NCBI RefSeq assembly: GCF_900110705.1
Contig: NZ_FOEJ01000008.1
Coordinates: forward strand, 22,398 to 86,397
Source of the DNA: Loktanella sp. DSM 29012
GTDB taxonomy: Bacteria; Pseudomonadota; Alphaproteobacteria; Rhodobacterales; Rhodobacteraceae
Direction of reading: 5' to 3'
Length of the DNA stretch: 64,000 nt
Shown: piece after piece, positions 45,093 through 54,591 of the stretch
Numbering within the stretch: the first letter of the stretch is position 1
Layout of the letters: every line of letters starts with the position of its first letter
Position numbers and translations under genes: made by a program
Notes under the pieces: generated by a model
Seen by the model: the letters and a program-made list of their open reading frames with translations, nothing else
What the model was told of the DNA's origin: nothing
Databases searched by the model: none

Positions 45093-46021
45093 CGCCCCGC
45101 GCCTCTGTCCTGATCCCGGCCCATAATGCGGGCCCCTGGGTTGCCGCCGCGATCGACAGCGCGCTGGCGCAGGGACCGGATATCGAGGTCATCGTGATCG
45201 ACGACGGGTCCACCGACGAGACGCTGGCGCAGATCCGCGCCTTTGACGGGCGCATCCGTTGGGAAACGGGACCGAACCGCGGTGCCCCTGCTACCCGCAA
45301 CCGCGCGCTGGCGCTGGCACAGGCCCCTTGGGTGCAGTTTCTGGACGCCGACGACTGCCTTGAGACAGGCAAGATCGCGGCCCAGCTGGACGCGGTGGAT
45401 GATGACACGGATGTGCTTTACGGGGCCGAAACCGTCGAATGGCATGGCCATGGTGCCGTGCACCGCACATGGACGCCGACCCCCGCGCCGCATGATCCGC
45501 CCGCATTGCTGGCAGGCTGGCATCTGCCGCAGACCGGCGCGCCACTGTGGCGCAAGGCCGCCCTGGACGCGGTGGGCGGGTTCCGGGTGGACCAGCCCTG
45601 CTGTCAGGAACACGAGCTCTATCTGCGGCTGCTGATGGCGGGCAAACGGTTCGTTCATCATCCTGCGGCGCGGGGTGCGATCTATCGCCGGTTCGACAGC
45701 GGGACCCTGTCGACGCGGGATCCGGCCCGCGTGCGGACCCAGCGGGCGCTGATCCTGAACAGGTTGGAGGCCTGGCTGGACCAGACCGGCGGTCTGACAC
45801 CGCACCGCCAGCAGGCCATCGATCAGGCGCGGTTCGACATGGCCCGCGCCGCATGGCCCCACGACCGGACCGAGGCGCGCGCGCATCACGCCGCCATTTC
45901 GGGGCGCGGGTTCCGGCCCGCCGGGGCTGCGGCACCCGTAAATTACAGTATTGTCTACCGTATTTTTGGATTTCAACTCGCAGAAGTGATAGCGACATAC
46001 CATAGAAAGTTTATACAATGA
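45089..46021 (+). CDS. GT2 glycosyltransferase with AT-rich C-terminal end
   Basis: A 310-residue GT-A enzyme: ASVLIPAHNAGPWVAAAIDS, IVIDDGSTDETLAQI, RGAPATRNRALALAQAPWVQ, FLDADDCLE (DxD-like). GTG start overlapping the previous stop. The last 27 codons or so, from about 45940 (NYSIVYRIFGFQLAEVIAT), switch from GC-rich to AT-rich, matching the next gene, so the 3' end seems to have come with the downstream insert. Confidence 0.88.
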   Translation: MTPRASVLIPAHNAGPWVAAAIDSALAQGPDIEVIVIDDGSTDETLAQIRAFDGRIRWETGPNRGAPATRNRALALAQAPWVQFLDADDCLETGKIAAQLDAVDDDTDVLYGAETVEWHGHGAVHRTWTPTPAPHDPPALLAGWHLPQTGAPLWRKAALDAVGGFRVDQPCCQEHELYLRLLMAGKRFVHHPAARGAIYRRFDSGTLSTRDPARVRTQRALILNRLEAWLDQTGGLTPHRQQAIDQARFDMARAAWPHDRTEARAHHAAISGRGFRPAGAAAPVNYSIVYRIFGFQLAEVIATYHRKFIQ

Positions 46022-46722
46022 ACGTCGTAGAAATTATCCAAGATATTCGGGAAGCCGGCCATATGACAGGCCGGACTGGAAAACGTATCGAAACCCACTC
46101 TTTATCAACGCGTCGCAATATTGAGGTTATTTCTGAAATTATGCGGGTTGAAAAACCTGCGAAAACTCTTGAAATCGGGCTGGCGCTCGGTGCTTCGGCA
46201 CTGACAATTACATCTGCACACCGAAATTTAGGTCCGGCAGGAATACGAATGCACTACGCGATCGATCCATTTCAGGACACGGTATGGGATGGCTGCGGTG
46301 AGCTGAATGTCGATTTAGCAGGCCTTTCGGAATATATGAAAACTCTGAATAAGTTTTCTGCATCAGCACTACCTCAAATGATAGATGAAGGTCTATCATT
46401 TGACTTTATATATATTGATGGCTCTCACCTTTTTGAGGATGTATTTGTTGATATATATTTTTCAGCGCGGGTCATGACGAAAGGTGGTCTTATGCTGCTA
46501 GATGATTGCTCTGACGCACACGTCAGAAAAGCCATCGGCTTTGTACAGAAAAATATGGCGCACACACTTCAAGAGATTGATTTATCTCCCTTCCAGCATC
46601 GTAGCCGACTCGACAAAATCAAACACAAGATCGCAAAAAAGCTGGGGCGTACCCAGTTGAGGGCATTTCGATCCATCGGCGATCCAGTGCGTCCATGGAA
46701 CGCGCCGTTGAAGCCTTTTTGA
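46018..46722 (+). CDS. Class I SAM-dependent methyltransferase (Methyltransf_24-like), AT-rich
   Basis: A 234-residue methyltransferase. AKTLEIGLALGASALTI (about 48-64) is the SAM loop, HYAIDPFQDTVWDG the acidic loop, FDFIYIDGSHLFEDVFVDIY and GGLMLLDDCSD the later motifs; such cephalosporin-hydroxylase/Methyltransf_24-like enzymes often methylate sugars in polysaccharide loci. Markedly AT-rich compared with both neighbours. Coupled to the GT2 gene by ATGA. Methylation could cap a chain, relevant to the Wzt binding domain; that is inference. Confidence 0.8.
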   Translation: MNVVEIIQDIREAGHMTGRTGKRIETHSLSTRRNIEVISEIMRVEKPAKTLEIGLALGASALTITSAHRNLGPAGIRMHYAIDPFQDTVWDGCGELNVDLAGLSEYMKTLNKFSASALPQMIDEGLSFDFIYIDGSHLFEDVFVDIYFSARVMTKGGLMLLDDCSDAHVRKAIGFVQKNMAHTLQEIDLSPFQHRSRLDKIKHKIAKKLGRTQLRAFRSIGDPVRPWNAPLKPF

Positions 46723-46798
46723 TAGAGTTGTCAATCTGGACCGAAACCGCCCTGCGGTCCCTGCGTCACCGATCCTCCAACCTGAGAGCGCGCCGCCC

Positions 46799-47527
46799 AT
46801 GACACCGACGCCTGACAGTCCCCAGACCGCCTATTACGATCGCACTGCGGCGCATTACGACGCAATGCAGATCATCGACGGCGACGAACATACCATCGCA
46901 CTGCGCTATCTGGACGGTATCCTGCACAATACCCCCGTCACCAGCCTGCTGGACGTGGGCTGCGGCACGGGCCGGGCCCTGGTGCATCTGCGCGACCGCC
47001 ATCCCGACATGACCCTGCGGGGCATCGAACCCGTGGCCGCAATGATCGCCGTCTGCCGCGACAAGGGGCTGGGGGAGGACCAAGTGCAACAGGGCGACGC
47101 CTGCGCGCTGCCCTTTGCCGACGACAGTTTCGACTATGTCTGTGCCTTTGGCGTGCTGCATCATATCGCGACCCCCGACGTGGCCCTGCGCGAAATTTGT
47201 CGCGTCGCACGCAAGGGGGTCTTTCTCTCGGACCACAACGCCTATGGCTGGGGCGGTACAAGGTCGCGCCGCATCAAGAACGCGCTGCGCCGCCTGCGGC
47301 TGTGGCCGCTGTTCTGCCGGCTGCACACCCGTGGCAAGGGCTATTACGACACCGATTACGACGGCATCTTCTATCCCTTTTCGCTGCTGGATCATGTGGC
47401 GCTGGTGCAGGACAGCTTTCCCCGGGCGAACTTTCTGACCACCAAGGCTTACGGGCCGGATCTCTATCGCGACACCTCGCATCTGGCGCTGCATGCCACA
47501 ACGGACCGGGTCGATTTCCTTGACTGA
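46799..47527 (+). CDS. SAM-dependent methyltransferase (Methyltransf_11-like)
   Basis: A 242-residue class I methyltransferase: YYDRTAAHYDAMQIIDGDEH, the SAM loop LLDVGCGTGRALVHL (about 50-64), GDACALPFADDSFDYVCAFG and VLHHIATPDVALREICRVAR. Substrate not predictable; a sugar or lipid-linked glycan is likely given the location. It restores the high GC of the cluster after the AT-rich gene, with a 76-bp gap. Confidence 0.88.
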   Translation: MTPTPDSPQTAYYDRTAAHYDAMQIIDGDEHTIALRYLDGILHNTPVTSLLDVGCGTGRALVHLRDRHPDMTLRGIEPVAAMIAVCRDKGLGEDQVQQGDACALPFADDSFDYVCAFGVLHHIATPDVALREICRVARKGVFLSDHNAYGWGGTRSRRIKNALRRLRLWPLFCRLHTRGKGYYDTDYDGIFYPFSLLDHVALVQDSFPRANFLTTKAYGPDLYRDTSHLALHATTDRVDFLD

Positions 47528-48446
47528 TCCCGCGGACATCGGTTTTTCGGTGGTGATCCCCAGCTACAACCGACGGGACTATCTGATGGCCTGTCTCGAC
47601 AGTGTCGCGGCCCAGACCCATGCGCCCGCGCAGGTGATTGTGGTCGATGACGGATCCACCGACGGCACGCTGGCGGCCCTGGCGGACAGACCGGGCGTGC
47701 AGGTGCTGACACAGGCCAACGCAGGCCCCGGTGCGGCCCGCAACGCAGGGGCCGCCCAGGCAACGGGCACCTACCTGGCGTTTCTCGACAGTGATGACCT
47801 GTGGGTGCCAGACAGCCTGCGGACCTTTGCCAGCCTGATCGTGGCCCATGACCACCCGGCCCTGTTGTTCGCCCGCTTTGCCGATTTCACGGGCACACCG
47901 CCACCGCACCAAGGTGCACCCGCCGCAGGAGAGGCTTATGCCGATTTTCTGGCCGGCGCGGGGGCCGGTCATTTTGCGGGGGCGGGCATGATGGTGATCC
48001 GGCGCGACGCCTTTGACGCGGCAGGCGGTTTCACCACCGCCCATATCAACGCAGAGGATCACGATCTGGCCCTGCGTCTGGGCACGGCACGGGGGTTCGT
48101 GCAGGTCACAGCCCCGGTGACCCTGCTGCACCGCCTGCACGACAGCAATGAAATGGGCGATGCTGCACGCAATACCGCCGGGATCGCGCGGCTGGTCGCC
48201 CAAGAGGCCGCGGGCCGCTATCCCGGTGGGACCGCGCGGCGCGGGCAGCGCCGCCGAATCCTGCTGGGGCATGTCCGCGCTGCGGTGCTGGCCGGGGTCA
48301 GACAGGGCGATACTGCTGCCCTGCGGCTCTATCTGCGGACGCTGCCCTGGGCGCTGGCGGCCGGGCGCTGGCGCTATCTGCTGGCGGTGCCTGCACTGAC
48401 GCTTGGCCAGGCAATGCGGCGCATGACAGGACGGGTGACACCATGA
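47493..48446 (+). CDS. GT2 glycosyltransferase
   Basis: A 317-residue GT-A enzyme: FSVVIPSYNRRDYLMACLDS, VIVVDDGSTDGTLAAL, NAGPGAARNAGAAQATGTYL and FLDSDDLWVPDS (DxD). A membrane-associating basic C-terminus follows. Two starts are possible: ATG 47493 overlapping the methyltransferase by 35 bp, or TTG 47520 overlapping by 8. ATG kept. Stop overlaps the acetyltransferase start. Confidence 0.9.
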   Translation: MPQRTGSISLTDPADIGFSVVIPSYNRRDYLMACLDSVAAQTHAPAQVIVVDDGSTDGTLAALADRPGVQVLTQANAGPGAARNAGAAQATGTYLAFLDSDDLWVPDSLRTFASLIVAHDHPALLFARFADFTGTPPPHQGAPAAGEAYADFLAGAGAGHFAGAGMMVIRRDAFDAAGGFTTAHINAEDHDLALRLGTARGFVQVTAPVTLLHRLHDSNEMGDAARNTAGIARLVAQEAAGRYPGGTARRGQRRRILLGHVRAAVLAGVRQGDTAALRLYLRTLPWALAAGRWRYLLAVPALTLGQAMRRMTGRVTP

Positions 48447-49018
48447 CCGACACCACGATCAACCGTCTGCTGAGCTGGCCTGTGGGGCTGGCCTCGCGGC
48501 TGCGGGTCTGGACCTGGCGCAGGCTGGGCATGCAGATCGAAGGCCACTGCCGGTTGCACCGCATTCGCGTGCCGCGCAACCCCTGGGACATCGCGCTGGC
48601 GGACGGTGTCGCCTTGGACGATGGCGTCGTGCTGCTGACCAGCGGCACACGCGCGGCCAGCCCCCGCCTGACGATCGGGGCGCGCAGCTATGTGAACCGC
48701 CAGACGATGTTCGACGCCTCCGAACGGATCAGCGTCGGCGCAGACTGCATGATCGGGCCTTTCGTCTATATCACCGACCACGATCACGGCACCGCCCCCG
48801 GCATCCGTCTGGCCGATCAGCCGCTGACAGGCACCCCCGTCACCATCGGGCGGAACGTCTGGATCGGGGCTGGTGCCATCATCCTCAAGGGCGTGACGAT
48901 CGGCGATGATGCCGTGATCGCCGCAGGCTGCGTCGTCACCCGCGACGTGGCCCCCGGCGCGCGCATCGCAGGCGTGCCGGGACGGCCCCTGACACCCGCC
49001 GCCAAAGGAGCCTTGTGA
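48443..49018 (+). CDS. Hexapeptide-repeat O-acetyltransferase
   Basis: A 191-residue left-handed beta-helix enzyme of the maltose/WcaF-like type: ISVGADCMIGPFVYITDHDH with catalytic-type His, then IGRNVWIGAGAIILKGVTIG and GCVVTRDVAPGARIAGVPGR. Expected to O-acetylate a sugar. Tightly coupled at both ends. Confidence 0.9.
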   Translation: MTDTTINRLLSWPVGLASRLRVWTWRRLGMQIEGHCRLHRIRVPRNPWDIALADGVALDDGVVLLTSGTRAASPRLTIGARSYVNRQTMFDASERISVGADCMIGPFVYITDHDHGTAPGIRLADQPLTGTPVTIGRNVWIGAGAIILKGVTIGDDAVIAAGCVVTRDVAPGARIAGVPGRPLTPAAKGAL

Positions 49019-49929
49019 TGAACGTAGATACCCCCCGGCCCCCCGCAGCCTCTGTCGTGATCACCACCCACGACCGCGATGACGAACTGGCCACCTGTCT
49101 GGCCTCGCTGCAACGCCAGACGATCCCGCTGGAGATCATCGTGATGGACGACAAGGGGTCGGCGGCCACCCGCGATCTGGTCGCCCGGATCGCGTCCTCC
49201 GCGCGCTACCTGCACGCAGGCACCGGGCAGGGCCCCGCGTTCCAGCGCAACGCAGGCATCGCGGCCGCCAGCTGCGAGATCGTCTTTTCCTTTGATGACG
49301 ACGTGGAACTGGTCGACCCCACGACCTGCGAAAAGACATTGCCCGATTTCGCCGACCCGCAGGTCGCCGCCATCGGCATCCCCTTTGTCAACGTGCGCAT
49401 CTCGCAAGAGGTGCATCATGTCACCGCCCATCCCCGCCAGCAGTTGCATGCCTTTGTGGGGGCCGCCCATGCGGTCCGGCGTTCGGCCTTTCAGCAGGTC
49501 GGCGGGTTTCGCGCGCATTATTTCTACATGGGCGAAGAGGGCGATCTTGCGATCCGCCTGCTGGATCACGGCCACGAGGTCCGGGCCGGGACAGCACCAC
49601 CGATGCATCATTTTGAATCGCCGCGCCGGTCGTCGCGTCGCGCCGCGATCTGCGGGCGCAAGAACGATGTGCTGTTCGTCATGCACAACGTGCCGATGCC
49701 GCAGGCCATCGTCCATCTGGCCGGCACCATCGTAAACGGCCTGCGGTTCGGGCTGCGCCACGGTCACGCGGGCTGGCATCTGCGCGGTCTGGCACAGGGC
49801 CTGTCCGAGGCCTGGCAGCACCGCCGCGACCGCCGCCCTGTCTCGGCGGCATGCTACCGGGACTACCGCGCGCTCAAACGCGGCTCTGCCGGGGCGGCGC
49901 TGGCCTGGACGGCCAAGCCCCAGCCATGA
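49018..49929 (+). CDS. GT2 glycosyltransferase
   Basis: A 303-residue GT-A enzyme: ASVVITTHDRDDELATCLAS, IIVMDDKGSAATRDL, GPAFQRNAGIAAASCEIVFS and FDDDVELVDP (DxD), FYMGEEGDLAIRLLDHGHEV. The ATG at 49018 is seven bases after AAGGAG; a GTG one codon earlier is too close. Coupled to the next gene by ATGA. Confidence 0.9.
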   Translation: MNVDTPRPPAASVVITTHDRDDELATCLASLQRQTIPLEIIVMDDKGSAATRDLVARIASSARYLHAGTGQGPAFQRNAGIAAASCEIVFSFDDDVELVDPTTCEKTLPDFADPQVAAIGIPFVNVRISQEVHHVTAHPRQQLHAFVGAAHAVRRSAFQQVGGFRAHYFYMGEEGDLAIRLLDHGHEVRAGTAPPMHHFESPRRSSRRAAICGRKNDVLFVMHNVPMPQAIVHLAGTIVNGLRFGLRHGHAGWHLRGLAQGLSEAWQHRRDRRPVSAACYRDYRALKRGSAGAALAWTAKPQP

Positions 49930-51146
49930 CCAGCCCTGCCCCCTGGATCGTCTGCCAGATCGGCGCGCGCGAGAATTTCGCGGTGGCGCGGGCGCTGGCG
50001 CGGCAGGGGCTGCTGTCGGAACTGCTGACCGATGTCTGGGCAGGCGGGCATCCACTGCGGCGGATGCTGCCCGCGCGTCTGGCCGGGCGCGATCACCCTA
50101 CGCTGGCGGATCACCGGGTCTGGGCCCCCACCACCCGCGCCCTGCTGCGCGAGGTGGGCGACCGGATCACGGGGCGCGGCGGCTGGGACGCCATCCTGCA
50201 TCGCAACGCCTGGTTCGCGCGACACGCGGCTGCGCATCTGGCCCACCGCCCCGCCGGGCAGGACCTGACAGTCTTTGCCTACAGCTATGCCGCGGGTGAC
50301 ATTTTCGCACTGGCCCGCGCCCGTGGCTGGCGGACCGTGCTGGGCCAGATCGACCCCGGCCCGTTCGAGGCGCGCATGGTGGCCGACATCTATGCCGCCG
50401 CTGGCGACCCGTTGGACCCCATCCCCGCCATCTATTGGGATCATTGGCGGCGCGAGGTTGACCGGGCCGATACCATCCTCGTGAATTCCGACTGGTCGCG
50501 GCAGGGGCTGATCGCCGAGGGCGTGCCCGCAGATCGCATCACCGTTGTCCCGCTGGCCTTTGAGGGGGCCGCCACCCCACCCGCCCGCACGCACCTGCCC
50601 GACCGGTTCACGGCGGATCGCCCGCTGCGCCTGCTGTTCTTGGGACAGGTCACCCGGCGCAAGGGGATCGACATCGCGCTGGACGCCATGGCTGCGCTGC
50701 CGGATGCGCCCTTGCGGTTGGACGTGGTGGGGCCCGTGCAGATCACCATCCCCGACACAGCCCGCGCCGACCCCCGGATCGTGTTCCACGGATCGCGCCC
50801 GCGCCACGAAACCCCCGCCGCCTATGCCGGCGCCGATCTGTTCGTCTTTCCCACCCGGTCGGACGGCTTCGGACTGACCCAGCTCGAGGCGCTGGCGCAG
50901 GGCCTGCCGGTCATCGCCTCGGACCGCTGCGGCACGGTCGTGCGCGACGGCACCGACGGCGTGATCCTGCCCGACCTGACACCGGGCGCACTGGCGGACA
51001 CGCTGTCACGGCTCAGTGCCGACCCGGCCTGCGTCCGGCGCATGATGCAGGCCGCCCGCCTCGACACGCGCTTTGATCTTGATACATTGGGCCGATCACT
51101 GGCCGCACTGACGCCGGGCGCAGTTACGACGGGACATCCTGGATGA
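49926..51146 (+). CDS. GT4 glycosyltransferase
   Basis: A 406-residue GT-B enzyme. The N-terminal half opens WIVCQIGARENFAVARALAR; VNSDWSRQGLIAEGVPADRI and VVPLAFEG lead into the C-terminal domain with LLFLGQVTRRKGIDIALDAM, FVFPTRSDGFGLTQLEALAQ (donor site E) and VIASDRCGTVVRDGTDG. Start ATG 49926 overlaps the upstream stop; its own stop overlaps the wzy-like start. Confidence 0.92.
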   Translation: MTSPAPWIVCQIGARENFAVARALARQGLLSELLTDVWAGGHPLRRMLPARLAGRDHPTLADHRVWAPTTRALLREVGDRITGRGGWDAILHRNAWFARHAAAHLAHRPAGQDLTVFAYSYAAGDIFALARARGWRTVLGQIDPGPFEARMVADIYAAAGDPLDPIPAIYWDHWRREVDRADTILVNSDWSRQGLIAEGVPADRITVVPLAFEGAATPPARTHLPDRFTADRPLRLLFLGQVTRRKGIDIALDAMAALPDAPLRLDVVGPVQITIPDTARADPRIVFHGSRPRHETPAAYAGADLFVFPTRSDGFGLTQLEALAQGLPVIASDRCGTVVRDGTDGVILPDLTPGALADTLSRLSADPACVRRMMQAARLDTRFDLDTLGRSLAALTPGAVTTGHPG

Positions 51147-52561
51147 GCACGCAGACCATGCAACCTTTTGCGCAGGGCGATGTCAGCCGCGCGCAGGATA
51201 TGGTATCGCCGCAGGACCTGAACGCGCTGATGCTGATGTCGACACTGATCCTGCTGGCAGCCCTGGGGATCGGCTACATGCTGGCCATGTCGACCACCAC
51301 ACCGAACGACATCTTTACCCAGCCATCGGCGGTGCTGGCGGTGGGCCTTGCGCTGGCGCTCTGGGTCGAGGGCAGCGTCGGCATGCGCAATCTGATCCGG
51401 GTCGACCTGTTCATGCTGATGGTGCTTTATCTGCTGACCTTCTTTGAATTCCTGCTGCCGCAGGATCCGGTGCGCAACGTGGTGACCACCGGATCGGCCC
51501 AGCTGACGGTGGAAATCGTGATCCTAGGGTTTGCCGGGATCGTGATCGGGCGCCACCTGGCCCCCGTGCGCCGTGCCATGCCGCGCCAGGTGACGCTTTA
51601 TAGCGCGCCCGGTGCGACGATCCTGATGCTGCTGGCCTGCGCCGTGCTGGGCTATTTCTACATGCTGCTGACGGTGAATTTCAGCCTATCGGAACTACTT
51701 TTTCATATGTCGCGGGAACGGTTTTCCCAACCCTGGAGCCGCGGACAGCTGGGATCGCTGGGCGCGCTGCTCGGCGAGCTGGCCCTGCTCAAGTTCCTGA
51801 TCCCGCCGCTTGCGGCGGCGGTCCTTGCGCAATGGCGCAGATACCGGCTGTGGCAGTTGGTGCTGACTGGGCTGATCTTGTATCTGGTCCTGTTCGAAAG
51901 CTTTGCCAGCGGCACGCGCAACGTGTTTCTCAGCCACATGATGACGTTTCTGGCGGCCTACGCCCTGCTCAGCCCGAAACTGACCTTTGCCAAGGCCGCG
52001 GCAGTTTTCGGGCCTGCGCTGATCATCGGCTATTTCGCGATCTACTACTTGCCGGAAATCCGGACCGTGGGCCTGCGCAACTTTGAATTGGCCGAGGCGA
52101 CCTCTGACAGTTTCTTTGTCGACATGAACCTGGTGAACATCGCCCAGCTGACGGATATCTTTCCCGAACAACACCCGTTTCTGGGGGCCGAGATTCCCTA
52201 TACCGCCGCGATCCGTCCCATTCCGCGCGGACTCTGGCCGGGCAAGCCCGAGGGCCTGTCACTGGGCATCGAAGAGGCGCTTGGCGTGACGGGCATGACC
52301 CTGTCGGCCACTTTCGTCGGAGAACTCTGGATGGCGGGCGGGACACTTGCCGTCGGCCTTGCGGCCCTGATCCTTGGCGCGGTGGCTGGATGGTGGAACC
52401 GCAAGGCACTTCGGGCACGCTCGAACATGGACATGATCCTCTATGCCACCGGATTCTTTCCGGCGGGTCTGTGCATGCGCAGCTTTCTGTCGGTGGCCCC
52501 GGCCCTGCTGCCGCTGATCGCTTTTGTCATCTACCGGAACATCCGGTTTTCCCTGCGATGA
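51143..52561 (+). CDS. Wzy-like oligosaccharide repeat-unit polymerase
   Basis: A 472-residue inner-membrane protein with about eleven to twelve predicted helices and a large loop around residues 300-385. That loop includes DMNLVNIAQLTDIFPEQHPF and AIRPIPRGLWPGKPEGLS, the latter (IPRxLWPxKP) characteristic of O-antigen polysaccharide polymerases. It would join lipid-linked repeats in the periplasm. No Wzx flippase is recognisable in the window. Position amid GT genes and upstream of wza/wzc supports the call. Confidence 0.8.
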   Translation: MSTQTMQPFAQGDVSRAQDMVSPQDLNALMLMSTLILLAALGIGYMLAMSTTTPNDIFTQPSAVLAVGLALALWVEGSVGMRNLIRVDLFMLMVLYLLTFFEFLLPQDPVRNVVTTGSAQLTVEIVILGFAGIVIGRHLAPVRRAMPRQVTLYSAPGATILMLLACAVLGYFYMLLTVNFSLSELLFHMSRERFSQPWSRGQLGSLGALLGELALLKFLIPPLAAAVLAQWRRYRLWQLVLTGLILYLVLFESFASGTRNVFLSHMMTFLAAYALLSPKLTFAKAAAVFGPALIIGYFAIYYLPEIRTVGLRNFELAEATSDSFFVDMNLVNIAQLTDIFPEQHPFLGAEIPYTAAIRPIPRGLWPGKPEGLSLGIEEALGVTGMTLSATFVGELWMAGGTLAVGLAALILGAVAGWWNRKALRARSNMDMILYATGFFPAGLCMRSFLSVAPALLPLIAFVIYRNIRFSLR

Positions 52562-53451
52562 ACGATCCGGTCCTGCATCCCCTGTCACCCCGTCTGGACC
52601 CACAGACCTTTGCCATCTTTCTGCATATCCAGAAAACCGCCGGCATCACGGTGCAGACCTACCTGCGCCAGCGGTTCGGTCCGGGATCACTGCGCCGCAT
52701 GGCATGGCGGCTGACCCGTGACCCGCGCCTGGCGGGCGATCTGCGCACGGCCGCACGGGCGCGCAAGACGAAGGACCGCATGTTCGGCGGGCATTTCTGT
52801 TTCGGCATCCACCGCGACCTGCCCGCACCCGCCAGCTACATGACCTATCTGCGTGATCCCGTGGCCCGCTTCGTGTCGCTTTATACCTATTCGCGCGATA
52901 CACCGACCGCCTATTACCACAGCCACGCCCGTGACCGCGATCTGGCCAGCTTTGTGCGCGACAGCGGGTTGCTGGAACTGGACAACGGGATGGTGCGCTT
53001 TATCGCCGGATCGGACGACGGATCGGCTTTCATCAACCGAACGCCGGTCGGCGGCGTCGACGACGCCATGCTCGCCACCGCGAAACGCAATCTCGAGACA
53101 GCGTTTTTCTTTACCGGCATTCAGGAACGTTTCGACGAATCCTTCCTGCTGCTGGGGCACCTTTTGGGCGACGCGCGCCCACGCTACCTGCGTCTGAACA
53201 CCACCCGCAGCGGCGCCGCGCCAGTCCTCGATCCAGATACCCTGCGCGCCATTCAGGACCGATCGCAGATGGACCGTGCGCTTTATGATTTCGCCTGTCA
53301 GCGGTTGGATGCGCAACTGGCCGCGACCTTTGACGACCTCGAGGGCACACTGGCGCAATTCCGCACCGCAAACGCCCGCTACAACGCCCGCATGGCCCCG
53401 CTGCACAACGCGCTGGCCTCTCTGCGCCCCCGCAGTTTCAGCGCCGGCTGA
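52558..53451 (+). CDS. Sulfotransferase family 2-like protein
   Basis: A 297-residue PAPS-dependent enzyme candidate. The 5'-phosphosulfate loop is IFLHIQKTAGITVQTYLRQR (20-39) and the 3'-phosphate motif MTYLRDPVARFVSLYTYS (95-112), the standard pair for carbohydrate sulfotransferases. The remainder includes NLETAFFFTGIQERFDES, a common C-terminal element. Starts with ATGA overlap to the polymerase gene. GC matches the cluster, unlike the sulfotransferase at 31816. Confidence 0.9.
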   Translation: MNDPVLHPLSPRLDPQTFAIFLHIQKTAGITVQTYLRQRFGPGSLRRMAWRLTRDPRLAGDLRTAARARKTKDRMFGGHFCFGIHRDLPAPASYMTYLRDPVARFVSLYTYSRDTPTAYYHSHARDRDLASFVRDSGLLELDNGMVRFIAGSDDGSAFINRTPVGGVDDAMLATAKRNLETAFFFTGIQERFDESFLLLGHLLGDARPRYLRLNTTRSGAAPVLDPDTLRAIQDRSQMDRALYDFACQRLDAQLAATFDDLEGTLAQFRTANARYNARMAPLHNALASLRPRSFSAG

Positions 53452-53484
53452 CAGGCTGCGTTTCCTCCTGACACAAGGTCCTTC

Positions 53485-54591
53485 GTGAAACTCCTCTTTC
53501 TCACCGTGATCCCGTCACCCTACCAGCGGCAGCTGTTCACGGCCCTGGCCGCGCGCGATGACGTCGAGGTGCAGGTGTTCTATTTCACCGCAGGCGCCCA
53601 TGACCGGTCCTGGGCGATCCCCGATCTGCACGACTTCGAGACGATCCTGCCGGGCCGCACCCTGACCCGCCTGGGCCCATCGGCCCATTGGAACCCCGGC
53701 ATCATGAGCCGGATCGCGCAGGCCGACCCCGATCTCATGATCGTCAGCGATTATTCCGCCGTAACCGCACAGGTGGCGATGCGCGGCATGGCCCGCCATG
53801 GGCGGCCATTCGTATTCTGGGGCGAGGTGCCGGGGTTTTCCACGCGCGGACGGCTGGGCACGTTCCTGCGCCGCCAGCTTCAGGCACCGCTGCGCCGTGC
53901 GCGCGCCATCGCAGCCATGGGCAGTGTCGCCGTGCCGGCCTACCGTGCGCTGTTTCCGGGCGTGCGGGTGGCAAACATTCCCTATTTCTGCGATCTGGCC
54001 CCGTTCCGCGCGGCCCGCGATGCCGCGACAGCTGACCCCGACACCATCGACGTGCTGTTCAGCGGCCAGATGATTCCGCGCAAGGGGTTCGACGTGTTGC
54101 TCGCAGCCTTTGACCGTGTTGCGCGGTCCCACCCACAGCTGCGGATCGTGGCCCTTGGCGGCGGACCCGCGCAGGATGAATACGCCGCCGCCGTGCCCGC
54201 AGACCTGCGCGACCGCGTCGTGTTTCTGGGGCACCGCGATCCAGCCGATCTGCCGCAGGTCTTTGCCGCCGCCGACCTGTTCTGCCTGCCCAGCCGTCAC
54301 GACGGCTGGGGCGTCGTCGTCAACGAGGCGCTTGGCGCGGGTCTGCCGGTGCTGGTCAGTGATGCGGTCGGGGCTGGCCCCGATCTGGTGCAGGACGGTG
54401 AAACCGGTTTCATCACACCTGCGGGCGACGCGGACGCATTGGCACGGGTGCTGGACCGGCTGGCGGGGGATGCGGCCCTGCGCGCGCGCATGACCGATGC
54501 CGTGCGTGCCGCCGCCGCCCGCTGGGACGTGGACGAAGGTGCACGACGGTGGGCCACCCTCGCCCATGACCTGCTGGGCACTGACGCATGA
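53485..54591 (+). CDS. GT4 glycosyltransferase
   Basis: A 368-residue GT-B enzyme with GTG start after AAGG. N-terminal KLLFLTVIPSPYQRQLFTAL, middle FVFWGEVPGFSTRGRLGTFL and RVANIPYFCDLAPF, C-terminal LFSGQMIPRKGFDVLLAAFD, LFCLPSRHDGWGVVVNEALG (E-x7-E) and DLVQDGETGFI. Overlaps the next start (ATGA). Confidence 0.92.
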   Translation: MKLLFLTVIPSPYQRQLFTALAARDDVEVQVFYFTAGAHDRSWAIPDLHDFETILPGRTLTRLGPSAHWNPGIMSRIAQADPDLMIVSDYSAVTAQVAMRGMARHGRPFVFWGEVPGFSTRGRLGTFLRRQLQAPLRRARAIAAMGSVAVPAYRALFPGVRVANIPYFCDLAPFRAARDAATADPDTIDVLFSGQMIPRKGFDVLLAAFDRVARSHPQLRIVALGGGPAQDEYAAAVPADLRDRVVFLGHRDPADLPQVFAAADLFCLPSRHDGWGVVVNEALGAGLPVLVSDAVGAGPDLVQDGETGFITPAGDADALARVLDRLAGDAALRARMTDAVRAAAARWDVDEGARRWATLAHDLLGTDA

